Shown here in pieces: positions 40,990-50,301 of a stretch of 64,000 nucleotides of DNA. Position 1 is the first letter of the stretch, and each line of letters begins with the position of its first letter. The DNA comes from Ruficoccus amylovorans. GTDB lineage: Bacteria; Verrucomicrobiota; Verrucomicrobiia; Opitutales; Cerasicoccaceae. The position numbers and the translations under genes are program-made. The DNA lies in assembly GCF_014230085.1 (NCBI RefSeq), contig NZ_JACHVB010000014.1:124001-188000 (forward strand), given 5' to 3'. Below the pieces are notes generated by a model. It saw nothing but the letters and a program-made list of their open reading frames with translations, was not told the origin of the DNA and searched no databases.

Positions 40990-43683
40990 ATGATCATCTG
41001 GAAATCTTCCCTCCTGGCAGGGATCACAGGAGTCGTCTTGTGGGTAAACGCGGCCTGCCTGGCCCCTTCCTTGCACGCTGGCGTCGATGCTCCGGTGCAT
41101 TTGCGCTGTGAGGGTCAGGAGGGGCCGCTGGGGATTTATCCTCGTTCCCCGCGCCTGAGCTGGCAACTGGCCGATACCGGAAGCGATGTGCGCCAGAGCG
41201 CCTACCAGGTGGTGGTCGCCTATTCGAGAGAAAACCTCGACAAGGGGCATTTCTGGTGGGACAGCGGAAAAGTCATTTCGGACCAATCGGTCGGCGTCGT
41301 CTATGGTGGTCCCGAGCCCGAGGCGCGGCAGCTGTATTTCTGGAAAGTGCGGGTCTGGGACCGGAGCGGAAACGTCTCCGACTGGAGCGAGGTGGCCACT
41401 TGGGAGACCGGGTTGCTAGGGCGTGGTGACTGGAGCGCGCGCTGGATCACTGGCCACGAGCGCGACACCGCGCAGAGCATGCCAGCCGTTTATTACCGTA
41501 CGCAGTTCAATATCCCCCCCGCCGGCCAGGAGGGCGACAAGGTCGAGTCGGCCCGGCTTTACGTGAGCGCCCGAGGGGTTTTTGAAGGCTGGATCAACGG
41601 CCAGCGCGTGGGCGAGGACTACTTCGCGCCCGGCTGGACGGACTATAACATCCGCAACCAGTACCTGACCTACGACGTGACTGACGCCCTGCGCAAGGGC
41701 GAGAATGTGCTCGGTTTCATCGTCGGCGATGGCTGGCACAACGGCTATCTCATGTGGGGCAAGCATCACCGGAAAAACTGGTATGGCGAAGATACGGCTC
41801 TGCTCGCGCAGTTGGTGATCCGCTACCAGGACGGCAACGAACACATCGTCGCCACGGATGAAAACTGGCTCAACCGCACTGGCCCGATTGTGTCCTCTGA
41901 TTTCTATGACGGCGAAACCTATGATGCCCGCCTCGAACTTGGGAACTGGAGCGAGCCCGGCTACGATGCCGAAGGCTGGTGGCCGTGTCGCCTGCTGCAG
42001 GCTCCGCAAGTCCCGATGGAGGCCAAGCGCTTCGGGACCGTGCGCCAGCACGAGACGCTCAAACCGGTTGCGGTGACGCGCGGGGAGAAGGGCGAATGGA
42101 TTTACGACTTCGGGCAGAACATGGTCGGATGGGTGAAGCTTCGCGTCTCCGGCGAGGAGGGGGACTCGGTGATCCTGCGTTTCGCCGAGACGCTCCACCC
42201 GGACGGAAGCCTGTACACGGACAACTTGCGCAAGGCCAAAGTGACCGATACCTACCACTTCGCGCGCGCAGGCACGGTCGAGTGGGAGCCGCATTTCACC
42301 TTTCACGGTTTTCGCTATGCCAGCGTTTGGGCCGCCCACGAGCCGGAGTCGGTCGAGGCGGTTGTCATGCACACACAACTACAACCGGCGGGCTCGATTG
42401 AGACCTCCAATCCGCTGGTCAACCGCCTTCAGCAGAACATCGTCTGGAGCCTGCGCAGTAATTTTCTCGAAATCCCCACCGACTGCCCGCAGCGCGATGA
42501 GCGGCTCGGCTGGACCGGGGATGCCCAGGTCTTTATCCGCACCGCGATCTATAACCGTGACGTGAAAAACTTCTTCGAAAAGTGGCTGACGGACCTGCGT
42601 GACGCGCAGGGCAAGGACGGCCAGTTCCCGAACATCGCTCCGCGGCTGAACCAGAAAAGCAGCGCCGCCGGATGGGGGGACGCCGGGGTGATCTGCCCGT
42701 GGGCGATCTACCAGTTTTACGGCGACCGGCGGGTGCTGGAGGAGAACTACGAGGCCATGAAGGCGTGGGTGGATTTTCAGGAACGTTCGAGCGACAACCT
42801 GATCCGCCCCGAGTCCGGATTTGGCGATTGGCTGGCGCTGGACAAGGAGGATTCTCGCGGCCCCGGCGACACCGCCACGCCCCGCGCCCTGGTGGCGACG
42901 GCTTTCTTCGCGCACGCGGCGGACCTCGTGGCACGCACAGCCGAGGTGCTTGAAAATGAGCGCGACAAGCAGCACTACTCCGATCTGCACGAGCGTGTGC
43001 GCACGGCGTTCCAGAAGGAATTCATCAGCCAGGGCGGGCGCGTCAGCGGCGATACGCAGACCGCGTATGTGCTCGCGCTCGGGTTCGGCCTGGTGCCCGA
43101 GCGGCTGCGCGAGACGGCCTCCGGTTATCTGGTCGATGATATCCGTGCGCGGGACTGGCACCTCTCCACCGGATTCATCGGGACCGGCCTGCTCATGCCC
43201 GTGCTCAACGAAATCGGCCGCAACGACGTGGCCTACCGCCTGCTGTTGCAGGAAACTTATCCGGGCTGGCTCTACTCCGTGCGCCAGGGGGCGACCACGA
43301 TGTGGGAGCGCTGGAACAGCTACTCGCATGAGAATGGTTTCGCTCGCGGCGGCATGAACTCCTTTAACCACTACGCCTACGGCGCGGTCGGGCAGTGGCT
43401 GTATGCGGTAGTCGGCGGTATCTCGCCGCTGGACCCCGGTTTTAAGTCGATCCTGATCCGCCCCGTGCCCGGCGGCGACTTGACCTGGGCTAAAACCCAC
43501 TACGACTGCCCCTACGGGCGGATCGAGACGGACTGGAAAGTCGAGGGCGACACCTTCACGCTGAAGGCGATTGTTCCTCCGAACACAAGCGCGGTGGTCG
43601 AGCTGCCCGATGGCCGCCGTGAGACGGTCGGCTCGGGCGTCCACAACTACACTTGCACCTTGCCCGCCGCTTCCCGGGGCTGA
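40990..43683 (+). CDS. Secreted GH78 alpha-L-rhamnosidase
   Basis: An 897-residue exported glycoside hydrolase releasing alpha-L-rhamnose. A signal peptide (about 1-30) precedes an Fn3/Ig-like N-terminal domain (RSPRLSWQLADTGSDVRQSAYQVVV, then WDSGKV), the rhamnosidase N domain (ARLYVSARGVFEGWINGQRVGEDYFAPGWTDY split over strands) and the CBM67-like GEMIYDFGQN type segment (WIYDFGQNMVGWVKL). The (alpha/alpha)6 catalytic part starts near 470, with DCPQRDERLGWTGDAQVF containing the acidic catalytic region. The C-terminal sandwich includes GGDLTWAKTHYDCPYG. All modules of the family are present. First structural gene after regulon promoter A. Confidence 0.95.
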   Translation: MIIWKSSLLAGITGVVLWVNAACLAPSLHAGVDAPVHLRCEGQEGPLGIYPRSPRLSWQLADTGSDVRQSAYQVVVAYSRENLDKGHFWWDSGKVISDQSVGVVYGGPEPEARQLYFWKVRVWDRSGNVSDWSEVATWETGLLGRGDWSARWITGHERDTAQSMPAVYYRTQFNIPPAGQEGDKVESARLYVSARGVFEGWINGQRVGEDYFAPGWTDYNIRNQYLTYDVTDALRKGENVLGFIVGDGWHNGYLMWGKHHRKNWYGEDTALLAQLVIRYQDGNEHIVATDENWLNRTGPIVSSDFYDGETYDARLELGNWSEPGYDAEGWWPCRLLQAPQVPMEAKRFGTVRQHETLKPVAVTRGEKGEWIYDFGQNMVGWVKLRVSGEEGDSVILRFAETLHPDGSLYTDNLRKAKVTDTYHFARAGTVEWEPHFTFHGFRYASVWAAHEPESVEAVVMHTQLQPAGSIETSNPLVNRLQQNIVWSLRSNFLEIPTDCPQRDERLGWTGDAQVFIRTAIYNRDVKNFFEKWLTDLRDAQGKDGQFPNIAPRLNQKSSAAGWGDAGVICPWAIYQFYGDRRVLEENYEAMKAWVDFQERSSDNLIRPESGFGDWLALDKEDSRGPGDTATPRALVATAFFAHAADLVARTAEVLENERDKQHYSDLHERVRTAFQKEFISQGGRVSGDTQTAYVLALGFGLVPERLRETASGYLVDDIRARDWHLSTGFIGTGLLMPVLNEIGRNDVAYRLLLQETYPGWLYSVRQGATTMWERWNSYSHENGFARGGMNSFNHYAYGAVGQWLYAVVGGISPLDPGFKSILIRPVPGGDLTWAKTHYDCPYGRIETDWKVEGDTFTLKAIVPPNTSAVVELPDGRRETVGSGVHNYTCTLPAASRG

Positions 43684-43737
43684 GCTTTGGCAGCTATTGT
43701 TTTTTTCGTTGTTAATCTTTATCCTGAAAGAACCAGT

Positions 43738-44406
43738 ATGAATGCACTCAAGCCTTTTGTTGTCAGCGTGCTGGGGCTGTTTGCCGCCTTATCGACGTTG
43801 CAGGCCGCCCAAATCGTCCACTACGCGATCGATGTCGGCAAGGCCCGGACGGTTTCGCCGCAGCCTGCCACCTTCGCGAGCGAGTATGTGAAGGCGGGTG
43901 ACTTGTCGCCCTTCTGTAATGGCGAACCTAGCACCAACCCGGCGATCGGGCGCGGGCCGGGTTTCTTCTTCAACTTCGGCTTTCTGGGGAACCTGGGGTT
44001 TACGCCCGGCATGGGGGAGAATTACTTTGCCTTCGCGCTGGAGATCAAGAAGGGGTACCAGATTGATTTCAACTCGTTCAGCTTCTACTATCGCGCTCCC
44101 AATCTCAATGGAAAGAAAGTCTATTGGGATGTCCGCAGTAGCGCGGATGACTACCGGAACTCCCTTGCCACGGTGACCACGCGGGTCAGCGGCGGGAGCA
44201 AGGGCAGTCCCGGTGAAAGCGGCTACAACAGCGGCGATCTTCCCATCCTGCCCTTGAAGGGAATCAGTGGTCAAATCACATTCCGCGTCTATCTCTACGA
44301 GGAGGAAGAAGGGACCGTGACCGGCGGCATCGGCCAGATCGGAAACATCTCGGTGACGGGCACGGTCTCGCCCGTCTCTACGACTGGAGCCGGACCTAAG
44401 CCCTGA
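43738..44406 (+). CDS. Secreted beta-rich protein, paralog of the 49.4-kb gene
   Basis: No named family. 222 residues with a signal peptide (PFVVSVLGLFAALSTLQAA). The mature part shares a layout with the protein encoded at 49360-49995: HYAIDVGKARTVSPQPATFAS, FSFYYRAPNLNGKKVYWDVR, LPLKGISGQITFRVYLYEEEEGTVTGG and GNISVTGTV all have counterparts there. A jelly-roll carbohydrate-binding or surface protein is possible; both copies lie in rhamnosidase units, which hints at a role in handling the same polysaccharide. Start ATG 43738 is supported by the signal peptide and an upstream GAAAG. Confidence 0.7.
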   Translation: MNALKPFVVSVLGLFAALSTLQAAQIVHYAIDVGKARTVSPQPATFASEYVKAGDLSPFCNGEPSTNPAIGRGPGFFFNFGFLGNLGFTPGMGENYFAFALEIKKGYQIDFNSFSFYYRAPNLNGKKVYWDVRSSADDYRNSLATVTTRVSGGSKGSPGESGYNSGDLPILPLKGISGQITFRVYLYEEEEGTVTGGIGQIGNISVTGTVSPVSTTGAGPKP

Positions 44407-44472
44407 GCCCTGCAGTGAAGCCCTGACTTTGATTTCTAACCTACTCCAAGCAATCCCAACATCCATGACAAC

Positions 44473-45192
44473 ATGAGTTATCCTGTATCGCATTCGTCCA
44501 TACGGTCGCTTCTGGCCGGTGGTGCTGTCTTTATCGCGCTGAGCGGGGCCGCCGCGGCTGCCAACATGTCCTTCCAACAAGGCATGCTGCCGTCCGAATC
44601 CTACGAGGGATCGGCCAGCGCCTATATCCAGAGCGGAAACAGCTCCGGCAAGGTTGTTTTCCTCAGTTTGAAGGGCCAGTTCAAGGGCTCGCTCTCGCTG
44701 GGGTCAAATGGCAAGGACAGCAACCGTCGGCGCGTGCTGCTGAGCTTCGACCTGTCGGACCTCCCCCAGGGGGCGGTCGTTGATACCGCCACGCTCACGC
44801 TGTATGCCAGCAACACGGACAAGAACAGCGCGGATGCGTCGGTGAAAATCGACCTGGTGGAAATGACGACCGGCTTCGACCCGCAGGTGGCAACCTGGGA
44901 TACTTATGCCGATAGCGGTAATGCGGCTGTGCTCTCCAGCACCACCGCCAATCCCGGAACGATCAGCAAGGAGGACGGCACCATCGTTTTCTCCAGTTCC
45001 GAGGCACTCGTCGCAGCTCTTAACAAGGCCCTCGCCAGCGAATCCGATACGGTGAACCTGATGATCAAGCTGCCTGATTCTGTGGAGGAAGGCGGCGTGC
45101 AGGTGCTCTTCAATCTGTGGTCAACCTACAGCGCAGGAAACGTTTCGGAGTGGCGTCCCAAGTTAGATATCGACTACTCGGTCGCTAAGTAG
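44473..45192 (+). CDS. Secreted DNRLRE-domain-like protein
   Basis: 239 residues with a signal peptide (SLLAGGAVFIALSGAAAAA). The core RRVLLSFDLSDLPQGAVVDTATLTLYAS with later NLMIKLPDSVEEGG and WRPKLDIDY is the pattern of DNRLRE-type beta-sandwich modules ('a.l.Fdls.lp...i.sA.L.ly...'). Such modules are found in exported carbohydrate-active or surface-attached proteins. It lies 66 bp after the preceding secreted gene and may belong to the GH78 unit. Confidence 0.7.
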   Translation: MSYPVSHSSIRSLLAGGAVFIALSGAAAAANMSFQQGMLPSESYEGSASAYIQSGNSSGKVVFLSLKGQFKGSLSLGSNGKDSNRRRVLLSFDLSDLPQGAVVDTATLTLYASNTDKNSADASVKIDLVEMTTGFDPQVATWDTYADSGNAAVLSSTTANPGTISKEDGTIVFSSSEALVAALNKALASESDTVNLMIKLPDSVEEGGVQVLFNLWSTYSAGNVSEWRPKLDIDYSVAK

Positions 45193-45258
45193 CGAAGTAA
45201 CGCCCGGCATCGAGCCTGCGGTGTTATCCGTCAGGCCTGTCATGGAAAACGGATACGA

Positions 45259-45420
45259 TTTAGAGCGTTTCAAAAAATACTGTAGCCACAAACTTTGAAT
45301 AGCTAAATGGCTAATTGTTAATTGTTGGATTCCGAACGTAGGAAATAACAATTAACCATTTAATCATTTAGCCATTCGGCCCTTTTTTGACGGCTACGAC
45401 TTTATTTGAAACGCTCTAAA
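45259..45420 (-). repeat. MITE-like element, family 1, copy 2 (162 bp, intact terminal inverted repeats)
   Basis: It is flanked by TTTAGAGCGTTTCAAA and TTTGAAACGCTCTAAA, perfect 16-bp terminal inverted repeats. The interior matches the reverse complement of 16158-16317 with only a few differences. It sits between the end of the DNRLRE gene and its terminator. Confidence 0.85.
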
Positions 45421-45423
45421 ATC

Positions 45424-45455
45424 AAGGCCCCGGAATTTTTCCGGGGCTTTTTCTT
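45424..45455 (+). terminator. Terminator after the GH78 unit
   Basis: Stem GCCCCGG/CCGGGGC, extended by AAG/TTT, with loop AATTTTT region, followed by TTTTTC. Confidence 0.8.
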
Positions 45456-45646
45456 GTGTGGATTCTCCATGACAACAAAGAGGCGGCTGGTTGGTCCGCG
45501 AAGTCGTGCGAACAGGTGGCCGAGAAGATGCTGTCCGTCGCGCGAAATACGAGCAACTGCGCGGAGGCGCAGTCATCCTCCAGAGCCTCAGCCCTCTGTG
45601 CTGTCGCAGCTCATCCATTTTATTTACAGGGTCGATTGGGTGTCGG
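45456..45646. other. Gene-free stretch between two terminators
   Basis: About 190 bases of GC-rich sequence with no ORF that I can support and no RNA or repeat recognised. Confidence 0.4.
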
Positions 45647-45699
45647 AAAAAAGAAACTCCCGCGTCCTTCGTCCGCAGTAGCGGACCCGAACGCGGGAG
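45647..45699 (-). terminator. Terminator of the GH106 gene
   Basis: On the minus strand a 9-bp stem CTCCCGCGT/ACGCGGGAG encloses a second hairpin GTCCGC-TACT-GCGGAC and is followed by TTTCTTTTTTCC. Confidence 0.8.
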
Positions 45700-45749
45700 C
45701 TGTTAGCCCTGTCTTGTGTTCCTTTGCTTACCCCTATCGGGATAAAGAC

Positions 45750-48700
45750 TTAGTGTGTGCCGTCGCGGGTTTCCTTGACGAAGGAGACCGGGCCGATGAG
45801 ACCGGCGGGGATCGGCTTGTCCTTGCCGGGCTTGAACCAGCCTTCCTTTTCGCGGAAGAGGGTCCAGGTCACGCGTTCATCGGGGGCGAGTGCGGCGTCG
45901 GCGATGAGGCGGTTTTTCCAGGTGTTGGCCACCTTGATCTCGACGGTGTTCTCACCAGGCTGGATGACATTCGTGACATCGACGCGGAAGGGAGGCTTCC
46001 AGACAGCGGGCAGTGCTTTGCCGTTGAGCGTGACTTCGGCCACATTTTGCACCTCGCCGAGGTCGAGCAGGATACGCTCGCCGTGCTTGGACTTGAGGGC
46101 AGCGTCGGGCGCGGTGATCTGGCGACTGTAGGTAGCGACACCGGAGAAGTATTTCACGCCCTCGTCGCTGTTCTCCGAGAGGGAGGCCAGTGCGGGCAAC
46201 TCGATTTGGTCGGGCGCACCGCGTCCGGGTTGGAAATCGACGGTCCAGGCCCCCTCGACCGTGCCGAGAGTCTGGTAGTCACCGAAGTTGGCCACGGTTT
46301 TGGCGGGCGGCTCACCGGCCTCGCGGAAGACGATGAAGTAGCTCTCCGCCGGGGTGAAGGTGAGCGGGATGATGGTGCGACCGTCCTCGACGCGCCAGTC
46401 GGTCAGCGGGCGCATTTCGCCGGTCTCTGGGTGCCAAAGCTCGGGCTGGCGGCCTGTGACGCGGAAAGCCACTTCGATGTCGCGGTCTTCAAGCTCCTGG
46501 TTCGACACGAAGTAGAAGTCCGCGTCCTCCGTGCGTCGGTGGATGGAGGCGAAGGTGGGCGAGGAATATTCCATTTCCAACTCGGGCTTGTGCTCGGGGT
46601 CGGAACCTCCGTTCCAGGACGCGTTGTTTTTTTTCACCTTCTTGCCGCGGTGGACCCAGGACATGTCCGCGCCGATGAATTCCACATCGAAGGGAGTGTT
46701 GTTGGCCTGAAGCACTTCGGTCGGGGTCACGCCCTGCACGACGTTACCCCAGGTCTTCGAGACGATGCTCTGGAGCTTGCGATCCGACTCGGGGTAGTCC
46801 GTGAGACTGTAAGTGACGTTGGGGCGGGGGCCGATGACGGGAACACCAGCCGTGGCCAGCTCGCCGATTTTGGCGGCGACTTCCGGGCTCATGCGCATGC
46901 TGTTGGGCAGTACGAGTACGCCGTAGGAAACGCCGTCGGGCAGGACCATGCGACCGTTCTTGGCGGAGGCGCGGGTGAGGAGGGCGTCGCGGTTGATGCA
47001 GTCGTAGTCGTAGCCGAAGGGGAGGGCAGGGTTCAGGTCCTGACGCTGAATGGCGTCATTGGGAAGCTCTTCACCGATGAAGTAGCAGGCATCCGCCACG
47101 GGGATACCCTGCTGGAGCATGGCCTGGCTGCGCCGCAGGTAGTCGTACCAGGGGCGGGCGAGGTCGTGCCAGGGTTGGTTCCCGCTGAAGGCGGTGCCGT
47201 AAACATTGAAGAGGGTGACGCCGGGAACGCGGTCCGGGAAAGCCTGGTGGGCCCAGACGTGAAGAGCGAAGCGATTGATGCCGTTGGCGAAGCTGAAATC
47301 GCCCAATGCCTTCAGGAAGTACGGATCTTCGGTCCACTTGATGACGCGCTCGGTGAAGGCTTCGGCCTGGACGAAGCGCTTGCCGTAAATGTGCGCGCCG
47401 GAGGAACCGCGGGGGTACATGGCCGAGCCCTGCCCGTGCGAGGCGATCCAGAACTCGTTCATGGGCACATCAACCTCGCGGTAGAATTCGAGCGAATCGG
47501 TCAGGATGCCAGCCATCGTTTCGGAACTGTAGGTGCCGCCCGTTTCGTTGGTCAGCTCGACGGAGGTGCGGAAGAAGGAATCCAGAATGAGATCATAGAC
47601 CGTGCGGCGGAAGTCCCACAGGAAGCGCTCGGACTCCTCGGCGGAGCCGATCGGGATGCCGGTCATGGCGGGAAGGTATTTCACCGGGTCGTAGCCGCGG
47701 CGGCGGATGAACTCGTCCCGCAGCACGGGTGACCAGTTCTGGCTGCCGCACTCCCAGCTGTCGCTGTGGTTCATGGAGAGAACCTTGCCGGCGAGTTCGG
47801 GGCCGACCTTTTCCACGGCCTGGCCGTACCAGTTCTCGAACTGCACGCGGATGGCTTCGGGGTTGAGCTTGTCGGCTTCCAGTCCCATCCCGATAAGGCT
47901 GGTGGGGCGGTTGGTCTCGCCGGTGGTGACGGAGCCGAAACGCTGGATGATCCATCTGCCGGGCGGGGGCGTCCACTGGAGATCACCGTTTTCGTCCATC
48001 TGCCCGGACAGGTCGATGACCTTGTCCAGCGGCACGGTTTTGTCCGGTGTGACGCGCACGCCGGGGGTCCAGTTGGCGGCTTGGGCGGTGCCGAAGCGTG
48101 GGGACTTCATGCCGTTTTTAATATCAACATCAGTGATGAGCTGCGCGGGCTTCAGATTGTCCTCGGAGATATCTCCCCAGCCGGGGGCGACGGGGTAGGC
48201 GAGGACGGCGACATCGCGGTAGTAGTCCTTGTACTGGTCGAGCTTCCACATCCCGGCCTTGAGGTCGTTTTCTGGCTGCTTCAGGCGCAGGTTGAGCGGC
48301 TTGCCACCCTCGACGATGGTGGTGCTGGAGATCAGGTTCTGCATGGACAGCTCGGGGGTGATCCACGGCCCGCCCGCCAGTGCCCAGCCATCACAGGCAT
48401 TCAGGGCGATGCGCATGCCGAGCCGGTCGGCCTCCTGCACGGCGAACTTCACCATGTCCCAGAAACGTTCCGAGTTGGCCGTGGCGGGCTGATCGACCTT
48501 GACGTATTGCTCGTAGCCGGGGCGGTCGATAGCGAAGATGTAGGCACCGCCCAGCCCGGCGCGTGACATGGCTTCGAGGTCGTAGGTGATGCCTTCGGGC
48601 GTGACGTTACCGCTCAGCCAATACCAGAAGGCCCAGGGGCGGGCTTCCTCGTCCGGGTTCCTGAAATGGCTTTCAATATCCGACTGAAGCGAAGTCTGCG

Positions 48701-48830
48701 TGATGGCGGCATGGTCTGATGCCGCCGGTAAAGGAGTACCCAGCGCAAAGGAGGCGGCCAGGCCGAGGACGGCGAGCGGTTTCAGGCGTTCTTTGGCCGT
48801 AGAGTGGCCGGGAAGGAGGGGAGTAGGCAT
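45750..48830 (-). CDS. Secreted GH106-type alpha-L-rhamnosidase
   Basis: A 1026-residue exported protein. A signal peptide (about 15-37) precedes a TIM-barrel N-terminal region with RPWAFWYWLSGNVTPEGITYDLEAM, MRIALNACDGWALAGGPWITPE and SMNHSDSWECGSQNW, the segments holding the conserved acidic residues of GH106. The middle part includes TYSSETMAGILT, VQAEAFTERV and GINRFALHVWAHQ. A C-terminal beta-sandwich (ERILLDLGEVQNVAEVTLNGKALP and VDVTNVIQPGENTVEIKVANTW) is the usual lectin-like module. GH106 releases L-rhamnose from pectic rhamnogalacturonans or ulvan-type glycans. It is transcribed from promoter B, divergent from the 49.4-kb gene. Confidence 0.9.
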   Translation of the reverse strand: MPTPLLPGHSTAKERLKPLAVLGLAASFALGTPLPAASDHAAITQTSLQSDIESHFRNPDEEARPWAFWYWLSGNVTPEGITYDLEAMSRAGLGGAYIFAIDRPGYEQYVKVDQPATANSERFWDMVKFAVQEADRLGMRIALNACDGWALAGGPWITPELSMQNLISSTTIVEGGKPLNLRLKQPENDLKAGMWKLDQYKDYYRDVAVLAYPVAPGWGDISEDNLKPAQLITDVDIKNGMKSPRFGTAQAANWTPGVRVTPDKTVPLDKVIDLSGQMDENGDLQWTPPPGRWIIQRFGSVTTGETNRPTSLIGMGLEADKLNPEAIRVQFENWYGQAVEKVGPELAGKVLSMNHSDSWECGSQNWSPVLRDEFIRRRGYDPVKYLPAMTGIPIGSAEESERFLWDFRRTVYDLILDSFFRTSVELTNETGGTYSSETMAGILTDSLEFYREVDVPMNEFWIASHGQGSAMYPRGSSGAHIYGKRFVQAEAFTERVIKWTEDPYFLKALGDFSFANGINRFALHVWAHQAFPDRVPGVTLFNVYGTAFSGNQPWHDLARPWYDYLRRSQAMLQQGIPVADACYFIGEELPNDAIQRQDLNPALPFGYDYDCINRDALLTRASAKNGRMVLPDGVSYGVLVLPNSMRMSPEVAAKIGELATAGVPVIGPRPNVTYSLTDYPESDRKLQSIVSKTWGNVVQGVTPTEVLQANNTPFDVEFIGADMSWVHRGKKVKKNNASWNGGSDPEHKPELEMEYSSPTFASIHRRTEDADFYFVSNQELEDRDIEVAFRVTGRQPELWHPETGEMRPLTDWRVEDGRTIIPLTFTPAESYFIVFREAGEPPAKTVANFGDYQTLGTVEGAWTVDFQPGRGAPDQIELPALASLSENSDEGVKYFSGVATYSRQITAPDAALKSKHGERILLDLGEVQNVAEVTLNGKALPAVWKPPFRVDVTNVIQPGENTVEIKVANTWKNRLIADAALAPDERVTWTLFREKEGWFKPGKDKPIPAGLIGPVSFVKETRDGTH

Positions 48831-48977
48831 GATTACAGTTGTATTTTATCTTAAGGTTTCAGCACCCGATGAATAAAAATAACAGGATAAACTGGATAAG
48901 AGGAGGCGTTCCGCAGCACGGTTGGGAAGAGGGAGTTTTGCTGGACGGGGTTGCCCTGGGGTATTGGGTATTGGGGG

Positions 48978-49025
48978 ATTATATCGTAAAAGACTCCCTG
49001 CGTCCTAGTCACGAATATCTGGGAC
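48978..49025 (-). promoter_or_regulatory. Regulon promoter B upstream of the GH106 gene
   Basis: On the minus strand GTCCCA-GATATT-CGTGAC (49008-49025) is followed 24 bp later by TATAAT (48978-48983). Predicted leader is about 140 nt. The -35 position lacks TTGACA character. Confidence 0.7.
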
Positions 49026-49092
49026 ATCGTGGAGGTCTTTCGTTGGACGGGAGGGATGGATAATGGATTTGCGCGCAAAGACAAAAGGACGT

Positions 49093-49139
49093 GTCACGCA
49101 CATACGTGACTATATAGATGAATGGCAGTGCGGTATGAT
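49093..49139 (+). promoter_or_regulatory. Regulon promoter C upstream of the 49.4-kb secreted protein
   Basis: A perfect palindrome GTCACG-CACATA-CGTGAC (49093-49110), then TATGAT (49134-49139) 23 bp later. It drives rightward, back to back with promoter B. Confidence 0.7.
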
Positions 49140-49359
49140 TGGTTCATGTCCGATACGTCCTGCTAATTGACCGGCGTGAGCTTGACCAAGTGCCATGCTG
49201 TCAAATGGATAACACATAACCCCTCCCGTCCCCCCTATAGCTACCGACACACTCGTGGATAGATTGGCGGATCGGAGGCCGTTGCAGCATCGAACCGTTA
49301 ACACATTCACCGATGGCAAAAGGCTGTTCGAACATCCACTAACCCCAATGATAATGATT

Positions 49360-49995
49360 ATGAATAAACGAAAATTTTTCACCGCCGTGTGTTTTGGGCT
49401 ACTGACCAGTTGCTCGTGGGCGAATGCTGAAACGATTGTCGACTATGGCTTTAGTGTGGGAACGGGCCGCGACGGCAGAACGACGACACCGCAACCGGCG
49501 TCTCTCGTGGCCGGGCATGTCACCGCGGGTAAGTTGACCCCGGTACTGATGGGCGCCCCCAGCTCGGATAACACCGCGAACGGGATGGGTTTCGAGGGCA
49601 CCTGGGGCTTTCTCGGACCGAGAAAGTACCCGCGCGGCATCGACAATATTTATTTTTCATTCAGTCTGAATATCGCTGACGGTTTTCAGGCCGATTTCCA
49701 GGCACTTAGCTTCACCTACCGCGCTCCCAAGCTCGACGGTGAGCACAGTGTGTACTGGGATGTGCGCTGCAGCGTGGACAACTTTCAGCAACCCCTGAAA
49801 GTCGTCAGCACCAAGGAAACGGGGCAGGGCAAGCCCACGCCTTCCGGAGATATTTCTCTGGAGTCGCTCAAGGGCGTGAAGGGGAATATCGAGTTCCGCA
49901 TCTATATCTATGAGGAAACCGAGGAAACGGTCACCGGCGGCCAGTGCCGCCTGGGTGACATCAAGGTCACAGGCACGGTCGTTCCTGCCGCCTGA
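49360..49995 (+). CDS. Secreted beta-rich protein, paralog of the 43.7-kb gene
   Basis: 211 residues. The N-terminus NKRKFFTAVCFGLLTSCSWANA reads as a signal peptide, and TSC could be a lipobox. The mature part (VDYGFSVGTGRDGRTTTPQP, LSFTYRAPKLDGEHSVYWDV, LKGVKGNIEFRIYIYEETEETVTGG, GDIKVTGTV) parallels the 43738-44406 product along its whole length. ATG 49360 is one of three closely spaced in-frame starts (49348, 49354, 49360). Own promoter (C) and own terminator, so a single-gene unit. Function unknown; co-regulation with rhamnosidases suggests glycan binding or processing. Confidence 0.7.
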   Translation: MNKRKFFTAVCFGLLTSCSWANAETIVDYGFSVGTGRDGRTTTPQPASLVAGHVTAGKLTPVLMGAPSSDNTANGMGFEGTWGFLGPRKYPRGIDNIYFSFSLNIADGFQADFQALSFTYRAPKLDGEHSVYWDVRCSVDNFQQPLKVVSTKETGQGKPTPSGDISLESLKGVKGNIEFRIYIYEETEETVTGGQCRLGDIKVTGTVVPAA

Positions 49996-50046
49996 CCGGA
50001 ATACCTCTCGAACTCCTCGGGATATTCCGCTGATGCCCGCTTTACG

Positions 50047-50072
50047 GCGCCCTCAAGAGGGGGCGCTTTTTT
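50047..50072 (+). terminator. Terminator after the 49.4-kb secreted protein gene
   Basis: Stem GCGCCC/GGGCGC with loop TCAAGAGG and six following T. Confidence 0.8.
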
Positions 50073-50232
50073 GTGCCGGGATGCGGGGGCGTCTGCCAGA
50101 CGGGGTTTGTACGGGATTATATACGCCGGCACGAGAGCGCTTGAGACCTCTGTTCCGGTCTGTATAATCATGAAAAAAACAGGTCAAAATAAATGGCGAT
50201 GATGGTATGTTAGGTCGGAGGCAGGCGAAAGT

Positions 50233-50279
50233 GTCACGGATATTCGCGACTAGGCCTTTTTGAATAATCAGGCTATACT
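50233..50279 (+). promoter_or_regulatory. Regulon promoter D upstream of the SASA-type esterase gene
   Basis: GTCACG-GATATT-CGCGAC (50233-50250), then TATACT (50274-50279) 23 bp later. The transcription start would fall near 50286, which makes ATG 50302 or 50308 the translation start. Confidence 0.7.
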
Positions 50280-50301
50280 GTGCTCATACTACTACCCCTT
50301 T

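Noticed and set aside
45481-45640. Short ORFs between the two terminators at 45.5 kb
   Set aside because: No conserved motif, ribosome site or promoter; probably non-coding remnant sequence.
45456-47732. 758-codon plus-strand ORF opposite the GH106 gene
   Set aside because: Antisense to a complete GH106 coding region and free of recognisable motifs; an open antisense frame caused by high GC.
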